Positions 8,665 through 16,406 of a DNA stretch of 64,000 bases are shown one piece after another. A program made the position numbers and the translations under genes. This DNA is from Streptomyces sp. NBC_00287 (GTDB lineage Bacteria > Actinomycetota > Actinomycetes > Streptomycetales > Streptomycetaceae), in contig NZ_CP108053.1 in NCBI RefSeq assembly GCF_036173105.1, positions 2,294,001-2,358,000 of the forward strand. Reading direction: 5' to 3'. The notes beneath the pieces were generated by a model. That model made no database searches. It had not been told where the DNA came from and saw only the letters and a list, made by a program, of their open reading frames with translations. Position 1 is the first letter of the stretch, and every line of letters starts with the position of its first letter.

Positions 8665-9515
8665 TGACGACGATCACTTCCACCGCACCGCGCCGCCGGC
8701 TCCAGGGAGCAGCCCTGGGCATGGCAGCCTGGCTGGCCGGCATCGTTTTCGTGCTGCCCATCCTCTGGATGGTCCTGACGTCCTTCCACTCCGAGGCGGA
8801 CGCGGCGACCAACCCGCCCTCCGTCGCCGCCTCGCTCACCCTGGACAGCTACCGCGCGTTCTTCGGCGTGGACGGCGGCGCAAGCCCCTGGCCCGCGCTG
8901 ATCAACTCGATGACGGCCTCGGTCGTCTCCACCCTGCTGACCCTGGTCCTGGCACTACCGGCCGCATACGCCCTCTCCATTCGGCCGGTGAAAAAGTGGA
9001 CAGACGTCATGTTCTTCTTCCTGTCCACCAAGATGCTGCCGCTGGTGGCGGGTCTGCTGCCGATCTACCTGTTCGCGAAGAACACCGGTCTGCTCGACAA
9101 CATCTGGGCCCTGGTCATCCTCTACACCGCCATGAACCTGCCGATCGCGGTGTGGATGATGCAGTCCTTCCTCTCCGAGGTACCGGCCGCGATCATCGAG
9201 GCGGCGCAGATCGACGGCGCGAAACTGCCGACGATCCTGTGGCGCGTGGTGGCCCCCATCGCCCTGCCCGGCATCGCGGCCACGTCCCTGATCTGCTTCA
9301 TCTTCAGCTGGAACGAGCTGCTGTTCGCGAGGGTGCTGACGGGTGTGGTCGCCGAAACAGCACCCGTCTTCCTGACCGGATTCATCACCAGCCAGGGCCT
9401 GTTCCTGGCGAAGGTGTGCGCCGCCTCGCTCGTCATCTCCCTGCCGGTGCTCGCCGCGGGGTTCGCCGCCCAGGACAAGCTGGTCCAGGGCCTGTCGTTG
9501 GGAGCCGTGAAATGA
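8664..9515 (+). CDS. Sugar/polyol ABC transporter permease (MalG/SmoG type)
   Basis: A 283-aa permease with an N-terminal helix (LAGIVFVLPILWMVLTSF), a periplasmic loop, and five further helices. The EAA motif is EAAQIDGAKLPTILWRVVAPIALPG. The start ATG shares one base with the previous stop (TGATG). Together with the preceding permease it forms the heterodimeric membrane channel of the importer. Confidence 0.9.
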   Translation: MTTITSTAPRRRLQGAALGMAAWLAGIVFVLPILWMVLTSFHSEADAATNPPSVAASLTLDSYRAFFGVDGGASPWPALINSMTASVVSTLLTLVLALPAAYALSIRPVKKWTDVMFFFLSTKMLPLVAGLLPIYLFAKNTGLLDNIWALVILYTAMNLPIAVWMMQSFLSEVPAAIIEAAQIDGAKLPTILWRVVAPIALPGIAATSLICFIFSWNELLFARVLTGVVAETAPVFLTGFITSQGLFLAKVCAASLVISLPVLAAGFAAQDKLVQGLSLGAVK

Positions 9516-10501
9516 AGGCCGCCGTCATCGAGTCCGTGGGCAAGGCCGTCGTCGCCGAGGTCCCGGACCCGACGCCAGGACCGCGCGATGTCGTGGTCGA
9601 GGTCGCGGCGTGCGGCCTGTGCGGAACGGATCTGCACATCCTGCAAGGAGAGTTCGCCCCACAGCTGCCGATCGTGCCGGGGCACGAGTTCGCGGGCGAG
9701 GTGGTCGGGGTCGGCACCCGGGTCACGGAACTGTCGGTGGGCGACAGGGTGGCGGTCGACCCGTCGTTGTACTGCTACGAGTGCCGGTACTGCCGTACGG
9801 GCCACAACAACATGTGCGAACGCTGGGCCGCGATCGGCGTGACGACGGCGGGAGGCGCGGCGCGCTACGCCGTAGCCCCCGTGGCGAACTGCGTAAAACT
9901 GCCGGACCACATCCGCACCCAGGACGCGGCCCTGATCGAGCCTCTGTCGTGCGCGGTACGAGGCTACGACGTGCTGAACTCCCGCCTCGGCGCGCACGTT
10001 CTGATCTACGGCTCGGGAACGATGGGCCTGATGATGCTGGAGCTGGCGAAGCGGACGGGGGCGGCGAGCGTGGACGTGGTCGACGTGAACGCGGCCCGCC
10101 TGGAGACGGCGCGGCAGCTGGGCGTCTCCTCGACCGCGGCGAACGCGGACGAGCTGGAACGCCCGCAGGGCTGGGACGTGGTGGTGGACGCGACGGGCAA
10201 CGCGGCGGCGATCCAGGACGGCCTGGACCGAGTGGCAAAGGCGGGCACCTTCCTCCAGTTCGGAGTGGCGGACTACGCGACCCGCGTGACGATCGACCCG
10301 TACCGCATCTACAACCAAGAGATCACCATCACCGGTTCCATGGCAGTCCTGCACAGCTTCGAACGAGCAGCAGAACTCTTCGCGAACGGCGTCCTGGACC
10401 CGGAGATCTTCATCAGCGACCGCATCCCCCTGGACCGGTACCCGGAGGCACTGGACCAGTTCGCGGCGGGGGTGGGCCGAAAGATAGTGGTGATCCCGTA
10501 G
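9512..10501 (+). CDS. Zinc-dependent medium-chain alcohol/polyol dehydrogenase
   Basis: The 329-aa enzyme belongs to the sorbitol/threonine dehydrogenase branch. The catalytic zinc ligands are Cys37 (ACGLCGTD) and His58-Glu59 (GHEF); the structural zinc is held by Cys88, Cys91, Cys94 and Cys102. The Rossmann motif is GSGTMGLMMLELAK. It overlaps the permease gene by 4 bases (ATGA), so it is co-translated with the transporter and most likely oxidises the imported polyol to a ketose. The exact substrate cannot be read from sequence. The dispersed hairpin repeat begins right at its stop codon. Confidence 0.88.
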   Translation: MKAAVIESVGKAVVAEVPDPTPGPRDVVVEVAACGLCGTDLHILQGEFAPQLPIVPGHEFAGEVVGVGTRVTELSVGDRVAVDPSLYCYECRYCRTGHNNMCERWAAIGVTTAGGAARYAVAPVANCVKLPDHIRTQDAALIEPLSCAVRGYDVLNSRLGAHVLIYGSGTMGLMMLELAKRTGAASVDVVDVNAARLETARQLGVSSTAANADELERPQGWDVVVDATGNAAAIQDGLDRVAKAGTFLQFGVADYATRVTIDPYRIYNQEITITGSMAVLHSFERAAELFANGVLDPEIFISDRIPLDRYPEALDQFAAGVGRKIVVIP

Positions 10502-10618
10502 GGGCCTCGTCCTCAAACGCCGGAGGGGCTGAAAATCAGCCCCTCCGGCGTTTGAGGAGCGGGGGTCCAGGGGGCAGAGCCCCCTGGGATGGGACGGGTA
10601 GGGGCGGCGGGGGCGAAA
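10502..10618 (+). repeat. Dispersed multi-hairpin element, copy 1 (also acts as a terminator)
   Basis: The element starts with a perfect 23-bp stem (10510-10532 with 10536-10558, AAA loop), then a 9-bp stem CCAGGGGGC/GCCCCCTGG (10567-10587), then the conserved tail GGGACGGGTAGGGGCGGCGG running into GGGCGAAA. Copies with the same modules lie at 40509-40630 and 54090-54306. The long first stem directly after the dehydrogenase stop would terminate the transport operon. Confidence 0.8.
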
Positions 10619-10661
10619 AAATCCTTCGGCCCCGCGGCGCAGCCGGTCGTACGATCCCGCC

Positions 10662-10883
10662 ATGCCCAGACCCCAAGGCTTCACCTACGCCACCCACCCC
10701 GACGGCACCGTCCGCATCACCCACGCAGGCCACCCCGCCACCACCCTCCGCGGCCCCCGAGCCCAACAGTTCCTGGACGAGGTCAAGACCACCGACCCCC
10801 AGCTCGTCATGGCCCGCTGGACCGGAAACTACAAGCGCGGCAATGAGCGAACCGCCCGCAACCACCCCCGCAACCGCCATTGA
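10662..10883 (+). CDS. Small conserved actinomycete protein (73 aa)
   Basis: A basic 73-aa protein: FTYATHPDGTVRITHAGHPATTLRG, then FLDEVKTTDPQLVMARWTGNYKRGNE and an Arg/His/Asn-rich tail. Its codon usage is Streptomyces-like. I recognise it only as the type of short 'hypothetical protein' found widely in Streptomyces; the fold may be a small beta-rich domain (WTGNYKRGNE end). There is no visible Shine-Dalgarno site, so the ATG may be leaderless. Function unknown. Confidence 0.6.
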   Translation: MPRPQGFTYATHPDGTVRITHAGHPATTLRGPRAQQFLDEVKTTDPQLVMARWTGNYKRGNERTARNHPRNRH

Positions 10884-10939
10884 CCCGATCGGTCCCCTGG
10901 TAAGGGAACGGTAAAGCGACCTCGGTCGTTCAATGGGGC

Positions 10940-12151
10940 ATGACAGCTATGACCCCCGGCTCGAACATCCCACTCCCCGTCGCCCGCGTGACGGTGGACG
11001 TCACCGCCCCGGTGCGGCTAGACGTATCGGGCCTGCTGCTCACCGCCGACGGCAAGGTGCGCTCGGACGACGACTTCATCTTCTACAACCAGCCCACAGG
11101 GCCGGGCGTGACCTACCGCTCCGGCGGCGGCACGGCCCCGGACGCGATCACGGTCGACACCGCCGCCGTCCCCCCGGGCATTGAGAAGATCGTCGTCACC
11201 GCCAGCCCGGACGCCCCCGGCCAGACCTTCCAGGGCGTCGAACCGACGGCGACCATCCGCAGCGCCGACGACAACAACGTCCTGGCCACCTTCACCCCGC
11301 CCCAGCTCGGCACCGAGACCGCACTGGTCATCGTGGAGATCTACCTCCGCAACGGCGCCTGGAAGGCCCGAGCGGTAGGCCAGGGCTACGCCAACGGCCT
11401 GGCGGGCATCGCCACGGACTTCGGCGTAACGGTCGAGGAACCGACCCCCGCTCCGGCCGCCGCCCCCGTTGCCCCGCCCCAGCCCACCATGCAGCCCCCG
11501 GTCACCCCGCCCGCCCCGCAGATGGCCACGCCCCCGCCCCCGGCGGCACCCCCCGCCCCGGCACCGGGCGCGGGAAAGATCAACCTCGACAAGGGCCGCG
11601 TCAGCCTCCAGAAGAACCAGACCGTCTCGCTCATCAAGGGCGGCCGCCCCCTGCTCTCCCAGGTCAAGATGGGCCTCGGCTGGGAGCCGGCGTACCGCGG
11701 CAAGGACATCGACCTGGACGCCTCGGTCATCGCCTACGGCCCGCAGCGCAACCACATCGACAGCTGCTACTTCGGCAAGCTCCAGATCGTGAACGGCGCG
11801 ATCCGCCACTCCGGCGACAACCTCACCGGCGAGGGCGGGGGCGACGACGAGGTCATCACCGTCGACCTCGGCCGCCTTCCCCAGGACGTCACCGGCCTGG
11901 TCTTCACCGTGAACTCCTTCTCCGGTCAGAAGTTCACGGAGGTCGCGAAGGCCTACTGCCGCCTCCTCGACGGCACCACCGGTGAGGAACTGGTCCGCTT
12001 CGACCTGACCTCCGCCGAACCCCAGACCGGCGTGATGATGGCCAAGCTGATCAAGCAGTTCTCCGGCGAGTGGGAGATGACGGCCATGGGCGACTTCGTC
12101 AAGTCCCGCACGGTCCGCGGAATGGTGAAGCCCGCGGCCCAGTCGCTGTAA
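10940..12151 (+). CDS. Double TerD-domain stress protein
   Basis: The 403-aa protein has two TerD domains. The N-terminal one (about 10-160) contains SDDDFIFYNQP and TVDTAAVPPGIEKIVVTAS; the C-terminal one (about 215-400) contains IDLDASVIAYGP and GDDEVITVDLGRLP. They are joined by a Pro/Ala-rich linker at about 165-210. TerD domains bind Ca2+ through clustered acidic residues and act in tellurite, phage-inhibition and general envelope/oxidative stress responses. The N-terminal copy lacks the early DLD segment visible in the second copy, so calcium binding may be confined to the C-terminal domain. It is convergent with the Ro60 gene. A second in-frame ATG is at 10949. Confidence 0.85.
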   Translation: MTAMTPGSNIPLPVARVTVDVTAPVRLDVSGLLLTADGKVRSDDDFIFYNQPTGPGVTYRSGGGTAPDAITVDTAAVPPGIEKIVVTASPDAPGQTFQGVEPTATIRSADDNNVLATFTPPQLGTETALVIVEIYLRNGAWKARAVGQGYANGLAGIATDFGVTVEEPTPAPAAAPVAPPQPTMQPPVTPPAPQMATPPPPAAPPAPAPGAGKINLDKGRVSLQKNQTVSLIKGGRPLLSQVKMGLGWEPAYRGKDIDLDASVIAYGPQRNHIDSCYFGKLQIVNGAIRHSGDNLTGEGGGDDEVITVDLGRLPQDVTGLVFTVNSFSGQKFTEVAKAYCRLLDGTTGEELVRFDLTSAEPQTGVMMAKLIKQFSGEWEMTAMGDFVKSRTVRGMVKPAAQSL

Positions 12152-12169
12152 GCGACCCCCGACAGCTCC

Positions 12170-12196
12170 GGGACGCCCCCGATCCAGGGGGCGCCC
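12170..12196. terminator. Hairpin between convergent terD-like and Ro60 genes
   Basis: GGGACGCCCCC and GGGGGCGCCC pair around a GATCCA loop with one bulged base. It sits between two converging stop codons and could serve both. Confidence 0.55.
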
Positions 12197-12204
12197 GGCG
12201 CCGT

Positions 12205-13791
12205 TCAGGATTCAAGCCATGGCCAATCGCCGGCGATCCCCCGCTCCAGCAGCGGCACCATCCGGAACGCCGCATCCGACAGACCGCCGAACGTATGCCG
12301 GTTCCCCTCCCCCGACGGGCCGTGGCCCGCGCGGTAGCCGGCGAGGTTCCAGGTGTAGACCGGGATGTCGGCCGGGACCTGCTCGGTCGGGCCGCCGTGG
12401 CGGTTGTGCGCGTACTGCTCGTCCGTGACGATCAGCATCCGGTCGTGCTTGCGGTAGTGCCGGCGCACCGCGTCCGTGGTGTCGGTGCCGCCCAGATCGC
12501 CGAAGCGCTCCAGCACCTTCAGCACCGACTCCCCCTTGCGGTACTTCACACGGTTGCTCGTCGTACCGAACTCGACGAGATCCGCGTCCGCCGCCCGCAG
12601 CGCGAGCGCCGTGCCGAAGATCGCCGCGGCGTCCGCCCGGTTGAGCTCCGAACGGTCCGACAGACGCGAGTAGAACATCGACCCCGAGCGGTCGACGAGC
12701 ACCAGTGTCCGGCCCGGCAGCGCGGGCACGTTGGCCAGCGAGTGGCCGAGCGCCTGCTCCAGCGGGTACGACCAGCGCAGCGACGGCGCATGCTGGTACG
12801 CGGCGAGGTACCGGAACGGGAACTGCCGCGACCGTACGACCTCCGCCGGATCGCTGATCCGGGCGGCCACCTGCGCGGCGACCTCGTCCGAGACCCCGGC
12901 CTCGTCGAAGTTCCGCAGGTTCCGGACCAACGCCATCACACCCATGGACGAGATCACGGCCTCCCAGGCCGCCTTGTCCATCGGCCCCTGGAGCCAGCCC
13001 GCCAGCGCCTCCCACGTCATCCCGGCCGCCGCGAGCCGCTCGGCACCGCCGTCCGACGTCACGACCGCACGCCGCTCCTCGACGGGCAGCGCCATCAGCT
13101 CGCGGTGGGCGACGAGGGTCCGGTTCGACGCGGGCGGCACGGCGGTGTCCGGGTTGTGCCGCCGGTCGAGGGCGTACTGGAACAGCTCGCCCTGCCACGC
13201 CTTCGCCGGGTCCGGCGCCGCGTGCACGAGGTTGAGAATGTCGCCGAAGCGGTAGCCCTTGGACGCGGTGTCGTACTTCAGCAGGGACTTGCCGCTGTAG
13301 AGACGTCGTACGGCGTCGGCGACGCCCCGCTTGACGGGCTTGGGGACGTTACGGCCGTACCGCGCGGTCCAGTACGCGAGCAGCTCGCCGGGCTCGTCGG
13401 GCCGCTGGAGCACCGAGTCCACGACCCGCCGGTTCGACGGACCGTCGCTCGCGCCCGCCTCCAGGCGCGCCTTCACATACTCGGCGGCGCCCACGACGGC
13501 GGCCGTACGGAGGTTGCCCTCGCCGCGCAGCCAGCCGAGCAGTCCGGCGGTCCACTCCGGGTCGGTGACGGCGAGCTCGCGCACCAGGGTCTGGTACCGG
13601 TCGTCGCGGTCGGCGCCGGACTCGTAGAAGGTCTGCTGCGAGACGAAGTTGGAGACCGACAGAAGGAAGAGCTCGGAGCGCGTGTCTCGCTCGCGGCCCC
13701 GGCCGCCCTCGTAGGTGCGCAGGACTCGGCCGGTCGAGGTGACCCGGGAGGTCGGCTGTGCCTTTGCGGTACGGATGTTGAAGCGGGACAT
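12205..13791 (-). CDS. rsr: Ro60/TROVE-domain RNA-binding protein (Rsr orthologue)
   Basis: The 528-aa protein has an N-terminal TROVE module of HEAT-like helices (about 20-350) that forms the RNA-binding ring, and a C-terminal von Willebrand A domain whose metal-ion-dependent adhesion motif is Asp367-x-Ser369-x-Ser371 (VDRSGSM). Length and order match eukaryotic Ro60 and Deinococcus Rsr. Rsr proteins bind misfolded RNAs and Y RNAs and tether them to PNPase for RNA decay and rRNA maturation, especially under stress. GGGGGG stands upstream of the ATG at 13791. The Y RNA described at 13838-13990 lies 46 bases upstream on the same strand, as in other bacteria with Ro. Confidence 0.92.
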   Translation of the reverse strand: MSRFNIRTAKAQPTSRVTSTGRVLRTYEGGRGRERDTRSELFLLSVSNFVSQQTFYESGADRDDRYQTLVRELAVTDPEWTAGLLGWLRGEGNLRTAAVVGAAEYVKARLEAGASDGPSNRRVVDSVLQRPDEPGELLAYWTARYGRNVPKPVKRGVADAVRRLYSGKSLLKYDTASKGYRFGDILNLVHAAPDPAKAWQGELFQYALDRRHNPDTAVPPASNRTLVAHRELMALPVEERRAVVTSDGGAERLAAAGMTWEALAGWLQGPMDKAAWEAVISSMGVMALVRNLRNFDEAGVSDEVAAQVAARISDPAEVVRSRQFPFRYLAAYQHAPSLRWSYPLEQALGHSLANVPALPGRTLVLVDRSGSMFYSRLSDRSELNRADAAAIFGTALALRAADADLVEFGTTSNRVKYRKGESVLKVLERFGDLGGTDTTDAVRRHYRKHDRMLIVTDEQYAHNRHGGPTEQVPADIPVYTWNLAGYRAGHGPSGEGNRHTFGGLSDAAFRMVPLLERGIAGDWPWLES

Positions 13792-13837
13792 GCTGAATTC
13801 CCCCCGAATTCATAGCGGTTTCGGAGGGAGGCACAGC

Positions 13838-13990
13838 AAAAGGTGGATGCCCGAGATCAGAAGTCGGCGACGGACTTGTCAGATGCTCTACCCAATTGAG
13901 CTACACCGACCCGAAGTCGATGACGGGATTCGAACCCGCAACCCTCTGATCCCATAGAAGTAACCGTTGCCTGCGCACCGGGCACCCACC
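13838..13990 (-). ncRNA. yrlA: YrlA-type bacterial Y RNA with circularly permuted tRNA-like module
   Basis: Read on the minus strand, the ends GGTGGGTGCCCG (13990-13979) and CGGGCATCCACC (13853-13842) form a 12-bp terminal stem followed by TTTTGC. Inside, GGCAACGG pairs with CCGTCGCC (one A-C mismatch). The core 13879-13949 is a complete tRNA elbow in permuted order: TCAGA (anticodon-stem 3' strand), GGGTT variable loop, T arm GCGGG-TTCGAAT-CCCGT, 7-bp acceptor stem CATCGAC/GTCGGTG closed by a TTCGG loop, TA (positions 8-9), D arm GCTC-AATTGGGTA-GAGC, then TCTGA pairing with TCAGA. This is the architecture described for YrlA Y RNAs, which use the tRNA mimicry while the terminal stem binds Ro. 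Ends are inferred from pairing, not mapped. Confidence 0.9.
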
Positions 13991-13993
13991 ATG

Positions 13994-14110
13994 AGCTGCG
14001 CCTCCCGAGATCAAGTCGACTGCGGCGTGGATTCTTTGAAAGAGAAGTAGCCGCTGTCATCGCACCGGGAGGTGCGCTTGCGTTCTGATCTCACTGTAGG
14101 AGGCGCAGCT
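13994..14110 (-). ncRNA. Candidate second Y RNA, tandem to yrlA and lacking the tRNA-like module
   Basis: Perfect 12-bp complementary ends (AGCTGCGCCTCC at 14110-14099 on the minus strand and GGAGGCGCAGCT at 14005-13994) are extended by 7 bp (GAGATCA/TGATCTC) after a 6-base bulge on the 5' side. Inside are a CGCACC/GGTGCG hairpin and a GCGGC/GCCGC stem. Two blocks are shared with yrlA in the same orientation: minus-strand CAGCGGCTACTTCT versus CAACGGTTACTTCT (12 of 14), and CGACTTGATCTCGGG versus CGACTT-CT-GATCTCGGG. In yrlA the tRNA-like module sits between these blocks; here a short A/T-rich loop does. The 5' end is only 21 bases past the PhoX stop; AT-rich TAATTAATT at 14125-14133 could be part of its promoter. 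Strand and function are inferred. Confidence 0.65.
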
Positions 14111-14131
14111 TCGGGTGGGCGAGTGAATTAA

Positions 14132-15589
14132 TTACCGCCCCTGACGCTTCCACGGCCCCGTGATCGCGAGCATGATGCCCGGGTCCTGGATGTTGGCGTA
14201 CAGGGTGCGGCCGTCAGGAGAGAAAGTGACGCCGGTGAACTCGCTGTATTCGGGCTCCTCTTCGGTGCCGATGTTGAGTTCGTTGCGGGCGATGGGGTAC
14301 GTGCGGCCGCGGTCGGTGGCGCCGAAGAGGTGCTGGATGCCCTCGCCGTCCTCGGCGATGATCAGGCCGCCGTAGGGGGAGACGGTGATGTTGTCCGGGC
14401 CGTCGAAGGCGCCAACCGCCGAAGGATCAGACGGGTCGGCGTTCACGCCGAGGAGGACCTTCAGGGTGAGGGTGCGGCGCTTGGGGTCGTAGAACCAGAC
14501 CTGGCCGTCGTGCGGCTTGCCGGGGCTCTCGGCGCGGGCGTAGGAGGAGACGATGTATGCGCCGCCGTCGCCCCACCACATGCCCTCCAGCTTGCGGCAG
14601 CGGGTGATCTGGCCGGTGGTGAACTGCTTGCGCACGGAGGTGGTCTTCGCGTCCCGGTCGGGGACGTCGATCCAGTCCACGCCGTACACCGTGCCGATCT
14701 TGGTGGCGCGGGAGAGGTCGTCGACGAACTGGCCGCCGGAGTCGAAGCACTTGAAGGCCTGGAGCTTGCCCGCGTTGTCGGCGAGGGTGCGGAACTTGGC
14801 GCGGCCGTGGCGGTAGCCCTCGGGCGGGGTCCAGCGGTACAGCAGACCGTTGGGGTTGGAGGCGTCCTCGGTCAGATAGGCGTGGCCCCGCTTGGGGTCG
14901 ATGACGACGGCCTCGTGGGCGTAGCGGCCGAGCGCCTTGATGGGCTTGGGGTTCTTGTTGGCGCGCCGGTCGATGGGGTCGACCTCGAAGACGTAGCCGT
15001 GGTCCTTGGTCATGCCCTTGGAGCCGGCCTTGTCCTCGGTCTCCTCGCAGGTGAGCCAGGTGTCCCAAGGGGTGCTGCCGCCCGCGCAGTTGGTGGAGGT
15101 GCCGGCGATGCCGACCCACTCGGCGACCTTGCCGCCGGGGCGCACCTCGACGACCGTGCAGCCGCCGGCGGCGGCCGGGTCGTAGACGAGGCCCTCGGCG
15201 AGCGGGACCGGGTGGTCCGCGTCGGTGATGGGGCCGCCGATCTCGTGGTTGTTGACCAGCAGGGTGGTGCCGCGCGGGCCGGCGAAGGTCGCGGTGCCGT
15301 CGTGGTTGGACGGCGTGGTCTCGCCCGACTCCAGCTTGGTCTTGCCGGTGTGGGTGATGACGCGGTACGTGAATCCGGCAGGCAGTGCGAGGAGACCGTC
15401 GGGGTCGGGGAGCAGCGGCCCGTACCCGAGGCCGAGGTGCGCGTGCACCGGGTCCGCCCCCTCGGTCACGGTCTCGGTGGAGGCGAGGGCGTTCGGAGCG
15501 GTGGCGAGGGCGCCGACGCTGCCCGCCAGCGCAACCCCGGCTCCGGTGATCGCGGAAGTTCTGGCGAAGTCCCTGCGGGTGAGCGACAT
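14132..15589 (-). CDS. PhoX/DUF839-family secreted phosphatase
   Basis: The 485-aa product begins with a Tat signal (TRRDFARTSAITGAG, hydrophobic core, ALA cleavage region near residue 37), consistent with export of a folded metalloenzyme. The body is a beta-propeller of the DUF839/PhoX type: NNHEIGG, TWLTCEETE, GYVFEVDP, GRYAHEAVVIDP and EDASNPNGLLYRWTP are the Ca/Fe-ligand-bearing blocks of PhoX alkaline phosphatases. AGGAGA lies 5 bases before the ATG at 15589. A PHO box upstream predicts induction by PhoP under phosphate limitation. Confidence 0.85.
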   Translation of the reverse strand: MSLTRRDFARTSAITGAGVALAGSVGALATAPNALASTETVTEGADPVHAHLGLGYGPLLPDPDGLLALPAGFTYRVITHTGKTKLESGETTPSNHDGTATFAGPRGTTLLVNNHEIGGPITDADHPVPLAEGLVYDPAAAGGCTVVEVRPGGKVAEWVGIAGTSTNCAGGSTPWDTWLTCEETEDKAGSKGMTKDHGYVFEVDPIDRRANKNPKPIKALGRYAHEAVVIDPKRGHAYLTEDASNPNGLLYRWTPPEGYRHGRAKFRTLADNAGKLQAFKCFDSGGQFVDDLSRATKIGTVYGVDWIDVPDRDAKTTSVRKQFTTGQITRCRKLEGMWWGDGGAYIVSSYARAESPGKPHDGQVWFYDPKRRTLTLKVLLGVNADPSDPSAVGAFDGPDNITVSPYGGLIIAEDGEGIQHLFGATDRGRTYPIARNELNIGTEEEPEYSEFTGVTFSPDGRTLYANIQDPGIMLAITGPWKRQGR

Positions 15590-15656
15590 GCTGTCTCCTG
15601 TGACGGTGGGTGTGCCGTGGAGGGTGGCGGACCTCGGTCGGCGCCACCGTCCCGCC

Positions 15657-15678
15657 CGCGTCTGAACGGCAGTTGAAC
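15657..15678 (-). promoter_or_regulatory. PHO box (PhoP-binding direct repeats) upstream of phoX
   Basis: On the minus strand GTTCAACTGCC is followed immediately by GTTCAGACGCG, two 11-bp direct repeats beginning GTTCA. This is the established Streptomyces PhoP repeat unit, and it lies 68 bases upstream of the phosphatase start. Confidence 0.75.
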
Positions 15679-15702
15679 ACCGGGCGGCCGCGGGCCCATG
15701 AC

Positions 15703-16185
15703 TTACCTGCCTAACACCGCCACCGCCACCCCGCAGCACAGCATCAGGCCGGTCCACGGCATCGCCCTCAGCAGATGGCGGTTCTTGGCGTGCGCGATGA
15801 CGCCCAACAGGCGTGCCATGTCCCAGAGTTGGGCGCAGAGCTCGCGTGGGTCGGCGGCCGGTGAGATGTCCAGGCCCATGAAGCCGAACGGGCTCGGCGG
15901 CAGTGGAACGTGCAGCCGGGGCCGGATGGCCCGCGCCAGGTGGTAGCCGGAGACCAGGAAGGTGACCGCGAACAGGGCCAGGGCGGCGTCGGTGACCGTT
16001 CCGTGCCGGTCCCGGCCGCCGTTGCCGAGGGTGGTCACGACCGCGACCACGCCCCCGGTATGCACCACGAGCATGCTGTTGATCTTCGCGTCGGCCTCCT
16101 GGACGTATCCCTGGAAGGCCGACAGCGCCCCGAGCCCCGCGGCCACGGCGATCTCCATCGCCCGCCCGCCCCCGTACTCCGACAT
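15703..16185 (-). CDS. Small membrane protein resembling the Pycsar TM effector (DUF5706)
   Basis: The 160-aa product has an N-terminal amphipathic helix with EADAKIN, a transmembrane helix (about 37-52), a second one (about 66-84) ending LARAIRPRL, a soluble helical stretch, and a last hairpin starting AKNRHLLRAMPW that leads into a third membrane segment. A DAK-type helix, TM, TM-xRPRL, then a (A)xxKxxxLxxA helix before the final TM is the layout of DUF5706 proteins, the membrane effectors of Pycsar systems, which perturb the membrane when a cyclic pyrimidine nucleotide is sensed. I chose the ATG at 16185 (GGGGG upstream); the frame remains open to 16248. It follows the cyclase gene by 206 bases on the same strand. 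Assignment is by pattern, not alignment. Confidence 0.72.
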   Translation of the reverse strand: MSEYGGGRAMEIAVAAGLGALSAFQGYVQEADAKINSMLVVHTGGVVAVVTTLGNGGRDRHGTVTDAALALFAVTFLVSGYHLARAIRPRLHVPLPPSPFGFMGLDISPAADPRELCAQLWDMARLLGVIAHAKNRHLLRAMPWTGLMLCCGVAVAVLGR

Positions 16186-16331
16186 CGACGCCCCCTGCCC
16201 CGACTTCCGTGCCACCAGGGTGCGGCGGCCGCTCACGGGAGGGGGCATCGCCCGTCAGGTGACGGGGTGGCTCCGGGGCGCGGAGGTAGAGGTGGACGCG
16301 CGTTCGGGGGCGGACGTCATACGGCCCTCCG

Positions 16332-16406
16332 CTACGGACGTCAGCCGGCCGCCCCCACTACGGACGTCGGCCGGCCGCCCCACTGCGGACCTCAGCCCGC
16401 CGTCCA
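16332..16406. repeat. Three tandem units of about 25 bases at the cyclase 3' end
   Basis: CTACGGACGTCAGCCGGCCG, CTACGGACGTCGGCCGGCCG and the diverged CTGCGGACCTCAGCCCGCCG begin at 16332, 16358 and 16383. Units 1 and 2 differ at one base in their shared part. The third unit covers the last codons and stop of the cyclase gene, so the others may be slipped copies of the gene's own 3' end. Confidence 0.7.

Noticed and set aside
13879..13949. A conventional tRNA gene on the minus strand
   Set aside because: The D arm, T arm and acceptor stem are perfect, but their order is permuted, the acceptor stem is closed by a TTCGG loop, there is no anticodon loop or 3' CCA end, and the module is enclosed by a Y RNA stem. 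It is a tRNA mimic.
13994..14110. Simple terminator of phoX
   Set aside because: The complementary arms are about 93 bases apart with internal hairpins and share sequence blocks with yrlA, which a terminator would not explain.
16332..16406. CRISPR array
   Set aside because: Only three units, head to tail without spacers, diverging, and part of a coding sequence; no cas genes in the window.
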